From assembly GCA_010672825.2 (NCBI GenBank), contig JAAHFU020000002.1, positions 1,810,001-1,874,000 on the forward strand: 64,000 bases of DNA. The letters run 5' to 3'. The notes beneath the pieces were generated by a model, which searched no databases, was not told the DNA's origin, and worked only from the letters and a program-made list of their open reading frames with translations. The position numbers and the translations under genes are program-made. This document shows, in pieces, positions 37,291 through 45,285 of this stretch. Position 1 is the stretch's first letter; every line of letters starts with the position of its first letter. The stretch comes from Leptolyngbya sp. SIO1E4. Lineage in GTDB: Bacteria; Cyanobacteriota; Cyanobacteriia; Phormidesmidales; Phormidesmidaceae.

Positions 37291-37914
37291 ATGAAGCCCT
37301 CTCTTTTGTTTCCTGTCGGCAGCCTTTGTTTGGTCGTCAGTATCTTGGCTGGGTCAGCCCCCAGCAGGGCTCAGGGTGTCTGCTATATGACCGATGCCAG
37401 CGGGCAAGTCATCAATTTAGATGCTCTATGTCAGGGCAGTTCTGAACCGGAGCGGCCCTCGTCTCAATCGAGGACACCTACCGCTGCTACCAGCGAGGCT
37501 GACGCTTCTGAAACTAACCGCGAAGACTCATCTCCTCAGGTCACCCGCTTCACGATTATCAGACCTGTCGTCACTGGAGGGGCGTCAGAATCAGGAACCG
37601 TAACGGCAGTCCCAGCCGAGCCCCCAACCCCGACTCCAGGATCGGAAACCGTAACGGCAGTTCCATTAGAGACCGCTACCCCCACCGCCGCGCCCGATGG
37701 TAGAACGACGCGGGTACAAGTTCTGGAAACGCAAGACGCGACGATTACGGTGATTGACCAGCCCGATCGCGAAATCAACGGCATCGTCATTGAGGGCCGC
37801 GATCAGCTCATTATTGGCCCAGGCACATCCGAGCCTCCGCATGATGCTGCTGCACAGCCTGGCACGGAGGGAACCGGGGAAACGGGTGGCTTAGAAGAAG
37901 CGGGGGAAGAGTGA
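37291..37914 (+). CDS. Secreted low-complexity protein, function unknown
   Basis: 207 aa. Signal peptide with hydrophobic core (residues about 5-20) and cleavage near SRAQG. The mature start GVCYMTDASGQVINLDALCQ is a short, two-cysteine motif seen in other small cyanobacterial secreted proteins. The remainder is rich in Pro, Thr, Glu and Ala with the duplicate SETVTAVP / SGTVTAVP, then a compact VIDQPDREINGIVIEGRDQL segment. No enzyme motif. It follows the LuxR gene by 77 bp. Confidence 0.7.
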   Translation: MKPSLLFPVGSLCLVVSILAGSAPSRAQGVCYMTDASGQVINLDALCQGSSEPERPSSQSRTPTAATSEADASETNREDSSPQVTRFTIIRPVVTGGASESGTVTAVPAEPPTPTPGSETVTAVPLETATPTAAPDGRTTRVQVLETQDATITVIDQPDREINGIVIEGRDQLIIGPGTSEPPHDAAAQPGTEGTGETGGLEEAGEE

Positions 37915-37979
37915 AGAGTCGGGAGCAGGCCTTACTTTTCACAGATGGAACTTCACAGCTTGAACGTCTAATTGCATGG

Positions 37980-38408
37980 CTAATTTTCTGAGGTCTGGTT
38001 TCTCGCTCCTGACAAATCCTGCGGTGGACATTCATAGAGTTCCAGTGGCAGCCCGTCTGGGTCTTGAAAAAAAGTAAATCGCTGCCCGGTCAGTTCATCG
38101 GTGCGGATGGGTTCTGTTGTAATCCCGTTGGCGGCCAGGACAGCGATTTGTGCTGCCAGGTCTGCCACGGCAAACGCAAGATGCCGCAGCCCGCAAGCTT
38201 CTGGATAGCTAGGTCGAGCAGGTGGAGTTGGGAATGAAAACAGCTCAATTCGGTCTCGCCCATTCACCTGCAAATCGAGTTTGTAAGACTGGCGATCGGC
38301 TCGATAGGTCTCATTGACCACCTCAAAGCCCAAGACTTGCGTATAAAAATGCTTGGAGCGCGCATAATCAGCACAGATAATGGCAACGTGGTGAATGGCA
38401 GAAATCAT
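37980..38408 (-). CDS. VOC-family (glyoxalase fold) protein, GloA2-like
   Basis: 142 aa from ATG 38408 (MISAIHHVAIICADYARS). The vicinal-oxygen-chelate fold has its four metal-ligand motifs: His in IHHVAI, Glu in IELFSFP, His in LRHLAFAV, and Glu in LPLELYE, which would bind one divalent metal. It resembles the SMU1112c/YaeR group of glyoxalase-like proteins, of which few have a proved substrate. The start is 15 bp from the divergent cupin start, so each gene's promoter must overlap the other's coding region. An in-frame extension upstream to 38651 is open but runs antisense to the cupin gene and looks like its shadow. Confidence 0.88.
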   Translation of the reverse strand: MISAIHHVAIICADYARSKHFYTQVLGFEVVNETYRADRQSYKLDLQVNGRDRIELFSFPTPPARPSYPEACGLRHLAFAVADLAAQIAVLAANGITTEPIRTDELTGQRFTFFQDPDGLPLELYECPPQDLSGARNQTSEN

Positions 38409-38423
38409 CAGGTTTACCGGTTT

Positions 38424-38774
38424 ATGAAGCGAGTTTCCCTCGATACTATTCCCGCCCAGGGTGTTTCTCACAACGCCGCCATTCGCAAACAGGTCATCTT
38501 GCAAGCGGGTGACTTGCCGCACCTGACTCAATTTGCCCAGGCCCAGTTTGAACCGGGTCAGGTGGCCCCTGTCCACACCCATGCTGATATGCACGAGGTC
38601 TTTTTTGTGCAGGCTGGCCAGGGCACAATGACCGTTGACGGTGAGATTCACCCCTTAGCACCTGGGGTCTGTATCGCCATTGCCCCTGGGGAAGCCCATG
38701 AAGTGCGTAACACGGGTGTTGAATTGCTGGTGCTGACATACTTTGGCATTCTTCAATCAGGAGGTATCGCATGA
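38424..38774 (+). CDS. Small cupin-domain protein
   Basis: 116 aa from ATG 38424. Cupin motif 1 is PVHTHADMHEVFFVQAGQGT with two His and a Glu as metal ligands; motif 2 is PGEAHEVRNTG with the third His. Single-domain cupins of this type are metal-binding enzymes or sensors of unknown substrate. The stop codon overlaps the next gene's start by four bases (ATGA), showing coupling with the epimerase-like gene. Confidence 0.88.
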   Translation: MKRVSLDTIPAQGVSHNAAIRKQVILQAGDLPHLTQFAQAQFEPGQVAPVHTHADMHEVFFVQAGQGTMTVDGEIHPLAPGVCIAIAPGEAHEVRNTGVELLVLTYFGILQSGGIA

Positions 38775-39592
38775 AAGTGGCCATCGTCGGGTGTGGTTAC
38801 GTGGGCACAGCGATCTCCCAACGCTGGCAATCTCAAGACTTCACTGTTCTGGCGACGACTACCCGAGTCGAGCGCGTTAGCGAACTCAGCCTGGTTGCCG
38901 ATCACGTAGAAGTTGTGCACGGTTCAGATGCTGCGCGACTGCAGGCGATCCTGGCAGATCAGCAGATAGTTCTGCTCTGTGTGGGGGCCAAACGGGGGGT
39001 TGATTATGCCGACACCTATCTGAAGACGGCCCAGACCCTGGCCCAAATTCTCCCTGAGACAGCGGTAGAACAGCTCATTTACACCAGCACCTATTCAGTC
39101 TATGGTCAGCACCACGGCGTGTGGGTCACTGAAGAGATGCCGGCTGCCCCAGCAACAGAAAACGGCAAAGTTATCGCAGCAACTGAGCAGACGCTGCTAG
39201 ATGCCACAACTCCGCATCGTCGGGTCTGCATCCTACGGCTTGGAGGCATTTATGGCCCAGGTCGCACCCTCGAGAGAATTTACAGCCGCGCAGCAGGTAC
39301 AACAAAATCTGGCACAGGAGATGAAGGGAGTAATTGGGTTCATCTGGACGACATTGTGGGGGCCATTGATTGGGTGCGCCAACATCACCTATCCGGCATC
39401 TACAACCTGGTGCAGGATGAGGTGCTCACGGTTAGAGGCCTGATTGACGCGGTCTGTCAGCGCTACAGTCTCGATCCGGTGCAGTGGGATGAAACGAAGA
39501 CCAGCGATCGCCTTTACAACGTTCGGGTCTCTAATGCCAAGCTGAAGCGAACCGGTTATCAGTTTGTACATCCCACCTTCTGGCCCCAGTAA
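38771..39592 (+). CDS. NAD(P)-dependent epimerase/SDR-like protein (YeeZ type)
   Basis: 273 aa. Rossmann start MKVAIVGCGYVGTAISQRW with GxGxxG, followed by an extended-SDR body (LIYTSTYSVYGQHHG; RLGGIYGPGRTLERI; WVHLDDIVGAI; YNLVQDEVLTVRGLIDAV). The canonical YxxxK is altered (Tyr in VYGQH without the Lys), as in the YeeZ/atypical SDR group. Substrate unknown; a nucleotide-sugar role is only a guess. Start overlaps the cupin stop. Confidence 0.85.
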   Translation: MKVAIVGCGYVGTAISQRWQSQDFTVLATTTRVERVSELSLVADHVEVVHGSDAARLQAILADQQIVLLCVGAKRGVDYADTYLKTAQTLAQILPETAVEQLIYTSTYSVYGQHHGVWVTEEMPAAPATENGKVIAATEQTLLDATTPHRRVCILRLGGIYGPGRTLERIYSRAAGTTKSGTGDEGSNWVHLDDIVGAIDWVRQHHLSGIYNLVQDEVLTVRGLIDAVCQRYSLDPVQWDETKTSDRLYNVRVSNAKLKRTGYQFVHPTFWPQ

Positions 39593-39705
39593 CGCGTCTC
39601 ACCCACCCCATGCTTAGGCATCGCTGCCTGTCATGAGATGGGCAGCGAACCATTCGCTGCTTTAGAGTAGGGCTTTGTTCAGGTGAGTTCAGGATGCAAG
39701 CTGCC

Positions 39706-39799
39706 ATAGCCTTGTTCAGTTGAGTCCAGTACATCTGGGTCAAGACAGGGTCTAGGGTTTGGGGTCTAGGGTGTGCTTGATTAGCCTGCATACCGCTAT
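39706..39799 (+). repeat. Dispersed repeat (family B), full-length copy with G-quadruplex motif
   Basis: 94 bp from ATAGCCTTGTTCAGTTGAG to GCCTGCATACCGCTAT; the outermost ATAGC/GCTAT are inverted. The core at 39748-39771 has runs GGG-GGG-GGGG-GGG with loops of 3-4 bases, a textbook G-quadruplex pattern on the plus strand. Same element in opposite orientation at 73-168 and 27254-27331. Confidence 0.7.
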
Positions 39800-40114
39800 A
39801 TCTACAGCTATATCTACAGCGACATGTCTCGGGTAAAGCACTCATTAGATTATCGGAGTGTCTCGTAAAATCAGTCACATTGCTTCTTGGCAGGTTTTTG
39901 CGCAGATGAAGTTTTGGCTAAGGTCAACAATGTGTGGAACTTTTCCAAGAACCTACGTAATCCAACGGCTCCTTTTTCAAATTTAATTCACTGGGATAAC
40001 GCATAATTACGGGATGAGAATACCCAGACAAAAGGCCTCAAAGACAATTCCATAACGTTTTTCTTGATTGCCAAAACCCTTGCTTGGAGGGAATTTTAGC
40101 CTTTAGGAGGAACG

Positions 40115-40222
40115 ATGCCAGGGCGGGTTGGATTCGCTCTCGTCAAAGTATTAACACAAGCTTTATCCGATAAATGGGTTTATTCACACTACGTGAACAT
40201 ACCTGTTCTCCTCAGCGGATAG
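40115..40222 (+). CDS. Possible small ORF (35 aa) with consensus ribosome site
   Basis: ATG 40115 is preceded by TTTAGGAGGAACG, with AGGAGG ending four bases before the start, the best Shine-Dalgarno match noticed in the window. The product begins MPGRVGFALVKVLTQ and ends VNIPVLLSG; no family is recognised and there is no clear membrane segment. It could be a leader peptide or microprotein, a gene relic, or chance. It ends 193 bp before the next gene. Confidence 0.3.
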   Translation: MPGRVGFALVKVLTQALSDKWVYSHYVNIPVLLSG

Positions 40223-40415
40223 TATTGATTCAAAGGGAAATAACGGAGCTTTCTTGAGCCGAGTAAACCCATAAAATCAGGTTTGTTTTGCACAAAAACC
40301 TAAGTATGTGTCAGTGCTTATACGGACTTAGCTGATTTAGTTGTGGTGTGCTTCTACTAATTACTTCCTTACCTTTGCACGTTGCACCTCAGCATTATTG
40401 TTGGACAGAAGACCT

Positions 40416-41204
40416 ATGACTTTATCACCCTTGCAAAAAGCTCTCGTTTCTTCCGTATGTGTCAGTGGTGCCCTGTTTACAGCAACCACTGTGCCCCTGG
40501 CAATGTTTCGTTCTCAGCCTGTTGAGGTACAAGTGCAGAACCAGCCAGTGTTTGAATCTGAGTTAAATGCCCTCGCAGGCCCTTACCTGGGTGTTGCCGG
40601 TACCTTCAGTGTCGCTCTGGGCGCTAGTATTCTAGGCATGACCGGCTGGCGGTTAGCGGCTAGCAAATCAGAAGCTGAGCAAGCCAAGTCATCTGAATTA
40701 AAGCGAGATCTGTTAGCCTATCAAGCTGAACTGGAGCGGATTAAGTTCTCCGACGCACGGCTGAAAGCACAAGATCTTGAGGCCTTCCTGGAACCCCATC
40801 AGTCTGCCGGTATCCAACCTGCTGCCATGCCTATCCATCAGCAGGCGGCCGCGCCGGTTGTTCAACACAACTCATCTACTGTAAGAAACACTGTCTTGGC
40901 AGCTGAGAAAAAGCCTTTGACTGCAGTCCCGACTCCTCAAGGCAGTGAGCCCCAAACGCTGCATAATGCGAATGACCTCAAAACCATTAAGCAAAGCGTC
41001 CTTGAGTTGGTCATGCACCAGCTGCAAGAACCTGCGGCGACTATGGCAAACCAGGCGGCAGCAGATAAGCCATCGGCTCATGTCCCTAGCCGGCTTGAGA
41101 AAGCCTCTGAGAACCAACTAGAGTCGGTACTCCACCAGCTCCACACCCTGGCTGAGCAGGTCGAAGATCTACGGGCGAGTGGTTCTAGCCGGGCAGCGGC
41201 CTAA
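40416..41204 (+). CDS. Hypothetical membrane/coiled-coil protein
   Basis: 262 aa from ATG 40416. A hydrophobic segment lies near residues 8-30 (LVSSVCVSGALFTATTVPLA) and a second near 52-75 (YLGVAGTFSVALGASILG), with the loop QPVEVQVQNQPVFESELN between them. A charged coiled coil follows (SKSEAEQAKSSELKRDLLAY) and a long Ala/Gln/Pro-rich tail ending in another helical stretch (LESVLHQLHTLAEQVEDLR). The two-membrane-segment N-terminus looks like a conserved cyanobacterial family without known function. Monocistronic, followed by a 28-bp palindrome. Confidence 0.72.
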   Translation: MTLSPLQKALVSSVCVSGALFTATTVPLAMFRSQPVEVQVQNQPVFESELNALAGPYLGVAGTFSVALGASILGMTGWRLAASKSEAEQAKSSELKRDLLAYQAELERIKFSDARLKAQDLEAFLEPHQSAGIQPAAMPIHQQAAAPVVQHNSSTVRNTVLAAEKKPLTAVPTPQGSEPQTLHNANDLKTIKQSVLELVMHQLQEPAATMANQAAADKPSAHVPSRLEKASENQLESVLHQLHTLAEQVEDLRASGSSRAAA

Positions 41205-41936
41205 CCCCTGAGTTCAGCCTCGATATTGAGCCTCATCTAGCCTCAATTCTCCCCTTCTGTAGAGACGCCAAATTTGGCGTCTCTACGGGCGTTTAAAGGT
41301 GTCTAAAAATATAGCCTGGGTTCAGCTGGGTGCAGAATATCTGGGGAATGAACCCATGAGATGACAGGAACAAAGCGTTTAGCGTATTTTTCTCTGAAAG
41401 GAATTAATTATCCTGATTCTCGATTTTGGGCTGGAAGAGATCACTGACGTTAGGTGAATGAGGCCATGCCGGGAACATGGGCCTCTATTTTCCCATCTTC
41501 TAAAGCGGTGGTCTACCGAGAGCTAATTTTAGGATTGCGCTGGAGTCAGCGCGATCGCGACCACTCACCCCTAACTCAACTGACCTAGGCCGATTTGCTG
41601 TTGGCTGACGGTTTGAGCCCAACAGCCCGGAATCAGGAACACACCCCGAGTTGCATTGAGCCCGCTCCAAACAAAAGTCCGCCTATCTTTATCCAGGTGA
41701 ATGGCTGTTTAATATCCCTCTGGATTTGGTTTTAATCAACTTTTTGATGTAGGCGTAAACAGGTTAAAACGCCCCCCATTAGCAACCTTATGACTGGAGT
41801 GGATTGACCTAGTTCCCACAAGTCATCCCCTACTTTGAAGTCCCTCATTCGTTGCGATCTGCAGGCGCGATCGCAGGGCTTCAGCATGCTTGTGAATCTA
41901 GGCTTTCTTAGACCCGCGTCCTTAAGATAGAGATCC
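41205..41936. other. Intergenic region upstream of the GH9 gene
   Basis: 732 bp. A 28-bp palindrome lies at 41259-41286, 54 bp after the preceding stop codon. The remainder contains a HIP1 site (about 41550) and no recognisable gene. An in-frame stop codon immediately precedes the GH9 ATG, which rules out an upstream signal-peptide extension. Confidence 0.5.
41259..41286. repeat. 28-bp perfect palindrome (family F)
   Basis: Arm GTAGAGACGCCAAA followed directly by its complement, centred on AAATTT. Small palindromes of the TAGAGACG...CGTCTCTA type are widespread in cyanobacterial intergenic DNA. It can form a strong hairpin behind the coiled-coil gene, but no T-run follows, so a terminator role is uncertain. 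Confidence 0.75.
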
Positions 41937-44801
41937 ATGTATACAGTTGATTTGATCATCGCAAATGACTGGGGAACCGGTTTTACTGCCAACCTTGTAA
42001 TTACCAATCTCAGCAATGACCCCTTGGAATGGTCGCAGCTGGAGTTTGATGCACCGTTTACGATCACCAACTTATGGAATGGTGAAATTCTGAGCAGTGA
42101 AGGCGATCGCTATGTTGTGACCAACGCTGATTGGAATGGAACCATTGCTGCCGGTACCAGTATTTCCCTTGGTTTTAACGGCCGTAAAACTAGCGGGGCA
42201 CCCGTTGAAGTGACAAACCTGAATCTGGTTGGCTTAGGAGCGCCAACCGGCTCAGTGCCTCCCACATCGGAACCGGAACCGGAATTTCCCAAAATTACGA
42301 TCGCGGATATCAGCTTAATGGAAGGAGATAGTGCAACTAGCGCTGATTTTCAGGTGCGCCTGTCAGCCAGCAGTGATGACGCCGTTACCGTGCGCTACCG
42401 CACTGAAGACGGCAGCGCGATCGCCGGTGAAGATTACACTGCAACCAGCGGCACTGTGACCTTTGCCCCTGGTGAAACTGAAAAAACAATTTCGGTGCCG
42501 GTGATTGGCGATAGCCAGGTAGAAGCAGACGAGACCTTTAAGATTCGTCTATCGAACCCCAGCAACGGTGACCTCGAAGTCAGCACTGCTACCGCCACGC
42601 TGGAAAATGATGACGTTGCCCCACCGCCGTCTTCAAACCCGCCGCCTGCAACCTCCCCAGCGTCTGACTCAGCAGGAGCCATTAGCTTCGAAGTCACCGA
42701 CGATTGGGGCAGTGGCTTTACCGCCAATGTGACGATCCGCAATACAGGGAATGAGCCCATTGACAGCTGGACTTTAGGCTTTGACGCCCCCTTTACCATC
42801 CAGCAAATTTGGAACGCTAGCTTTACCCAATCCACCAATGGGGCTGTAGACGTTGCCCCTGTGGACTGGAATCAAACAATTCCGCCGGGGGCCACTGTCA
42901 CCTTTGGACTCGTCGGGGCCAAAGCGCCGAATGTTGACCCCACTCCCATAAACTACGAACTCAATGGCGCTGTCATCGGTGACCCGACCCCCGCACCGAC
43001 CCCCCTCCCCACCTTGACCATTAGCAACGCAACAGCAACTGAAGGTGCTGATGACGCTGCTGAATTTAGGGTGACCCTCTCTGAGGCCAGCGATGAAGCG
43101 GTGACTGTGAACTACACCACCGAAAACGGTAGCGCGATCGCCGGTGAAGATTACACTGCGACCAGCGGCACCGTGACCTTTGCCCCCGGTGAAACCGAGA
43201 AAACCATTCAGATTGCGATCGCTGATGATACCCAGGCTGAAGCCAGCGAAACCTTTACGGTGGAGCTGACCAACCCCGTTGGGGCCACCCTAGAAGATGC
43301 CCAAGGGACGGGCACTATTCTAGACAATGACAGTGATTCCCCCGATCCAGGCCCGAATCCCAATCCGGATCCCAATCCGAATCCAGACCCTGGTGATGGC
43401 AGTCCCTCCACAGGGGAATTTAACTATGCAGAAGCGCTGCAAAAATCCTTCCTATTTTATGAAGCCCAGCGCTCTGGCCCGCTGCCCGACGATAACCGCA
43501 TCGAATGGCGCGGCGACTCTGCCCTCAACGATGGGGCGGACGTTGGTCAGGATCTGACCGGAGGCTACTACGATGCTGGCGATCATGTGAAGTTTGGCTT
43601 ACCGATGGCCTACTCCATGACGATGCTGAGCTGGGGTGTTGACGAATATCGCGACGCTTACAGCCAAATCGGCCAGCTCGATGAAGCCCTGGATGCCATC
43701 AGGTGGGGCACCGATTACCTTCTCCAGGCCCATGTCACTGATGCCAACGGCACCCGAGAATTTTGGGGCCAAGTTGGAGATGGCAACCTCGATCACAGCT
43801 ACTGGGGTGCGCCAGAGGATATGACCATGGCCCGTCCTGCCTTCAAAATTGATCGCCAAAACCCAGGCTCTGACCTAGCCGCAGAGGCCGCCGCTGCCCT
43901 GGCCGCTGCCTCCATCATCTTTCGACCTACCGATGCCGTCTATGCAGATACCCTGCTCACCAATGCTCGGCAGCTTTATGAGTTTGCCGACACCTACCGC
44001 GGCAAATATTCGGATGCGATTCCCAACGCTCAAAGTTTTTACAACTCTTGGAGCGGCTACAACGATGAACTCGCCTGGGGCGCCGCTTGGCTCTATGAGG
44101 CTACCGGTGAGCGTGCCTATCTGCAGCAGGCCGAGTCTATCTATCAAAATCAAATTGGCAGCCTTAACCAAGGATGGACCCTCAATTGGGATGATAAATC
44201 CTATGGGGTAGCGGTTTTGCTGGCCCAACAAACCGGAGACCAGCGCTATCAGCAAGATGTTGAAGGCTGGTTAGATGCTTGGGTTGAAGGTCGTAATGGA
44301 GTGCAAATTACAGACGGGGGGCTGCGCTGGATCAGCCAGTGGGGGTCTTCACGGTACGCGGCGAACACGGCTTTTGTCGCTGGGGTCTATGCCGATACCG
44401 TTCGTGATCCAGGGGGAGACTATAGCGCCCTCGCTGAAACAACGGTGGACTATTTGCTGGGGGATAATCCTCGAAATGCAAGTTACGTGGTGGGTTTTGG
44501 AGACAACTACCCGCTACAGCCTCACCATCGAGGCGCCCACGGTGGCACAAGCAGCACGTTGAACAGCCCGGCACCCAACGACAATATTCTCTTTGGTGCC
44601 CTTGTGGGTGGGCCAAGTGAACCCAATGATTTTGCCTACGAAGACGAGCGGAATAACTACATTACGAATGAAGTAGCTCTGGACTACAATGCTGGCTTCA
44701 CCGGTGTTTTGGCCCGTATGGTAGATGCCTTTGGAGGCACGGCCCTGAGCCCAGCAGAATTAGATGCCCTCCCGGGTATCACCGTACCCGACGCCTTTTA
44801 G
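41937..44801 (+). CDS. GH9 cellulase with two CBM2 and two Calx-beta domains
   Basis: 954 aa. Order: CBM2 (1-106; NDWGTGFTANLVITN), Calx-beta (about 125-225), CBM2 (about 243-345; DDWGSGFTANVTIRN), Calx-beta (about 353-458), Asn-Pro-Asp linker (about 463-485), GH9 catalytic domain (about 490-940). The catalytic Asp pair is in YYDAGDHVKF (D546, D549) and the acid Glu in NEVALDYNAGF (E912). It would cut beta-1,4-glucan. There is no signal peptide: the CBM starts at residue 1 and a TAG precedes the ATG. Calx-beta repeats are frequent in type I-secreted proteins, so a C-terminal signal is possible, though no RTX repeats are visible. It lies 4 kb upstream of the cellulose synthase genes, on the same strand. 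Confidence 0.93.
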   Translation: MYTVDLIIANDWGTGFTANLVITNLSNDPLEWSQLEFDAPFTITNLWNGEILSSEGDRYVVTNADWNGTIAAGTSISLGFNGRKTSGAPVEVTNLNLVGLGAPTGSVPPTSEPEPEFPKITIADISLMEGDSATSADFQVRLSASSDDAVTVRYRTEDGSAIAGEDYTATSGTVTFAPGETEKTISVPVIGDSQVEADETFKIRLSNPSNGDLEVSTATATLENDDVAPPPSSNPPPATSPASDSAGAISFEVTDDWGSGFTANVTIRNTGNEPIDSWTLGFDAPFTIQQIWNASFTQSTNGAVDVAPVDWNQTIPPGATVTFGLVGAKAPNVDPTPINYELNGAVIGDPTPAPTPLPTLTISNATATEGADDAAEFRVTLSEASDEAVTVNYTTENGSAIAGEDYTATSGTVTFAPGETEKTIQIAIADDTQAEASETFTVELTNPVGATLEDAQGTGTILDNDSDSPDPGPNPNPDPNPNPDPGDGSPSTGEFNYAEALQKSFLFYEAQRSGPLPDDNRIEWRGDSALNDGADVGQDLTGGYYDAGDHVKFGLPMAYSMTMLSWGVDEYRDAYSQIGQLDEALDAIRWGTDYLLQAHVTDANGTREFWGQVGDGNLDHSYWGAPEDMTMARPAFKIDRQNPGSDLAAEAAAALAAASIIFRPTDAVYADTLLTNARQLYEFADTYRGKYSDAIPNAQSFYNSWSGYNDELAWGAAWLYEATGERAYLQQAESIYQNQIGSLNQGWTLNWDDKSYGVAVLLAQQTGDQRYQQDVEGWLDAWVEGRNGVQITDGGLRWISQWGSSRYAANTAFVAGVYADTVRDPGGDYSALAETTVDYLLGDNPRNASYVVGFGDNYPLQPHHRGAHGGTSSTLNSPAPNDNILFGALVGGPSEPNDFAYEDERNNYITNEVALDYNAGFTGVLARMVDAFGGTALSPAELDALPGITVPDAF

Positions 44802-44812
44802 GTGCACCCTTT

Positions 44813-44929
44813 ATACCAGTTCTCGTTGCTAAAGCTACAGATCAGACCCCTCCCAGCCTCCCCTTGCCAAGGGGAGGCGCCACAGGCGGTGGGGTGGCGA
44901 TGGGTAGCGCTGATTTGGAGAATTGGTAT
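44813..44929. repeat. MITE-like repeat (family E)
   Basis: 117 bp with terminal inverted repeats ATACCAGTTCTC (44813-44824) and GAGAATTGGTAT (44918-44929), one mismatch. It contains a perfect hairpin CCTCCCCTTG/CAAGGGGAGG (44857-44877). Ends of this type are common in cyanobacterial intergenic repeats. Only one copy is in the window. Confidence 0.6.
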
Positions 44930-44936
44930 TAATCCC

Positions 44937-44992
44937 TCTGGGCCAAGACAGGGGCTAGGGTTTGGGGGCTGGGTGTCCTTTATCCGAATGCA
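44937..44992 (+). repeat. Dispersed repeat (family B), partial copy with G-quadruplex motif
   Basis: GGCCAAGACAGGGGCTAGGG and following bases reproduce the family B core; 44951-44973 has four G-runs (4, 3, 5, 3). The right part (GTCCTTTATCCGAATGCAAC) is the alternative right arm also seen at 24217. The left arm is absent; family E lies in its place. Confidence 0.55.
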
Positions 44993-45015
44993 ACCCGCGA
45001 CGCCTCCTGCAAATG

Positions 45016-45051
45016 ACTCAGGCCCCGGCAAACCCTTGCCGGGGCCTGAGT
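45016..45051. terminator. 16-bp perfect hairpin between convergent genes
   Basis: Arm ACTCAGGCCCCGGCAA (45016-45031), 4-base loop, exact complement to 45051. It lies between the GH9 gene and the convergent lipoprotein gene and probably ends transcription from both sides, although the flanking T-tracts are weak on either strand. Confidence 0.6.
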
Positions 45052-45070
45052 GTTGATTCAGGTTGGTCTT

Positions 45071-45105
45071 ATAGCGAAAGGCAGAAGGCAGAGGGCAAAA
45101 GGCCG
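45071..45105 (+). repeat. Dispersed repeat (family C), short copy
   Basis: ATAGCGAAAGGCAGAAGGCA followed by GAGGGCAAAAGG, the left part of the element at 61493-61610. The remainder is missing. Confidence 0.45.
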
Positions 45106-45141
45106 AGTTGAAATGCTGGTTGCAAGAGGTATACAGCTTTC

Positions 45142-45246
45142 TACAGCCTTTTTGGGCGGAGTGAGGTACATCCCGGTCGCAATAGGGGCTAGGGTCTGGG
45201 GTTTGGGGTCTAAGGCGAGTACTTCATCAGAGTGGGAAACGCTGTA
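45142..45246 (+). repeat. MITE-like repeat (family A), 105 bp, with G-quadruplex motif
   Basis: Begins TACAGCCTTTTTGGGC and ends GGGAAACGCTGTA; the ends are imperfect inverted repeats (TACAGC...GCTGTA), and GAGGTAC/GTACTTC form an inner pair. The 105-bp copy at 62066-62170 differs at only about eight positions. The core 45185-45208 has runs GGGG-GGG-GGGG-GGGG with 3-base loops. Confidence 0.75.
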
Positions 45247-45285
45247 GATGTCTTAACCTAAGTGGCGACTGCTATAGAATCGCTT

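Larger units (their letters stand above)
39593..40415. other. Intergenic region with repeat and possible small ORF
   Basis: 823 bp. A weak hairpin TCGCTGCC...GGCAGCGA lies at about 39620-39650 and may end the epimerase transcript. A family B element is at 39706-39799, and a 35-codon open frame with a consensus ribosome site is at 40115. The rest is A+T-rich and featureless. Confidence 0.5.

Noticed and set aside
38409-38651. N-terminal extension of the VOC protein to 38651
   Set aside because: The frame is open but antisense to the cupin coding region, whose motifs are secure, and VOC relatives start at MISAIHH.
42110-44255. Several long open frames antisense to the GH9 gene
   Set aside because: They are shadows caused by codon bias in a high-scoring gene; none has a plausible product.
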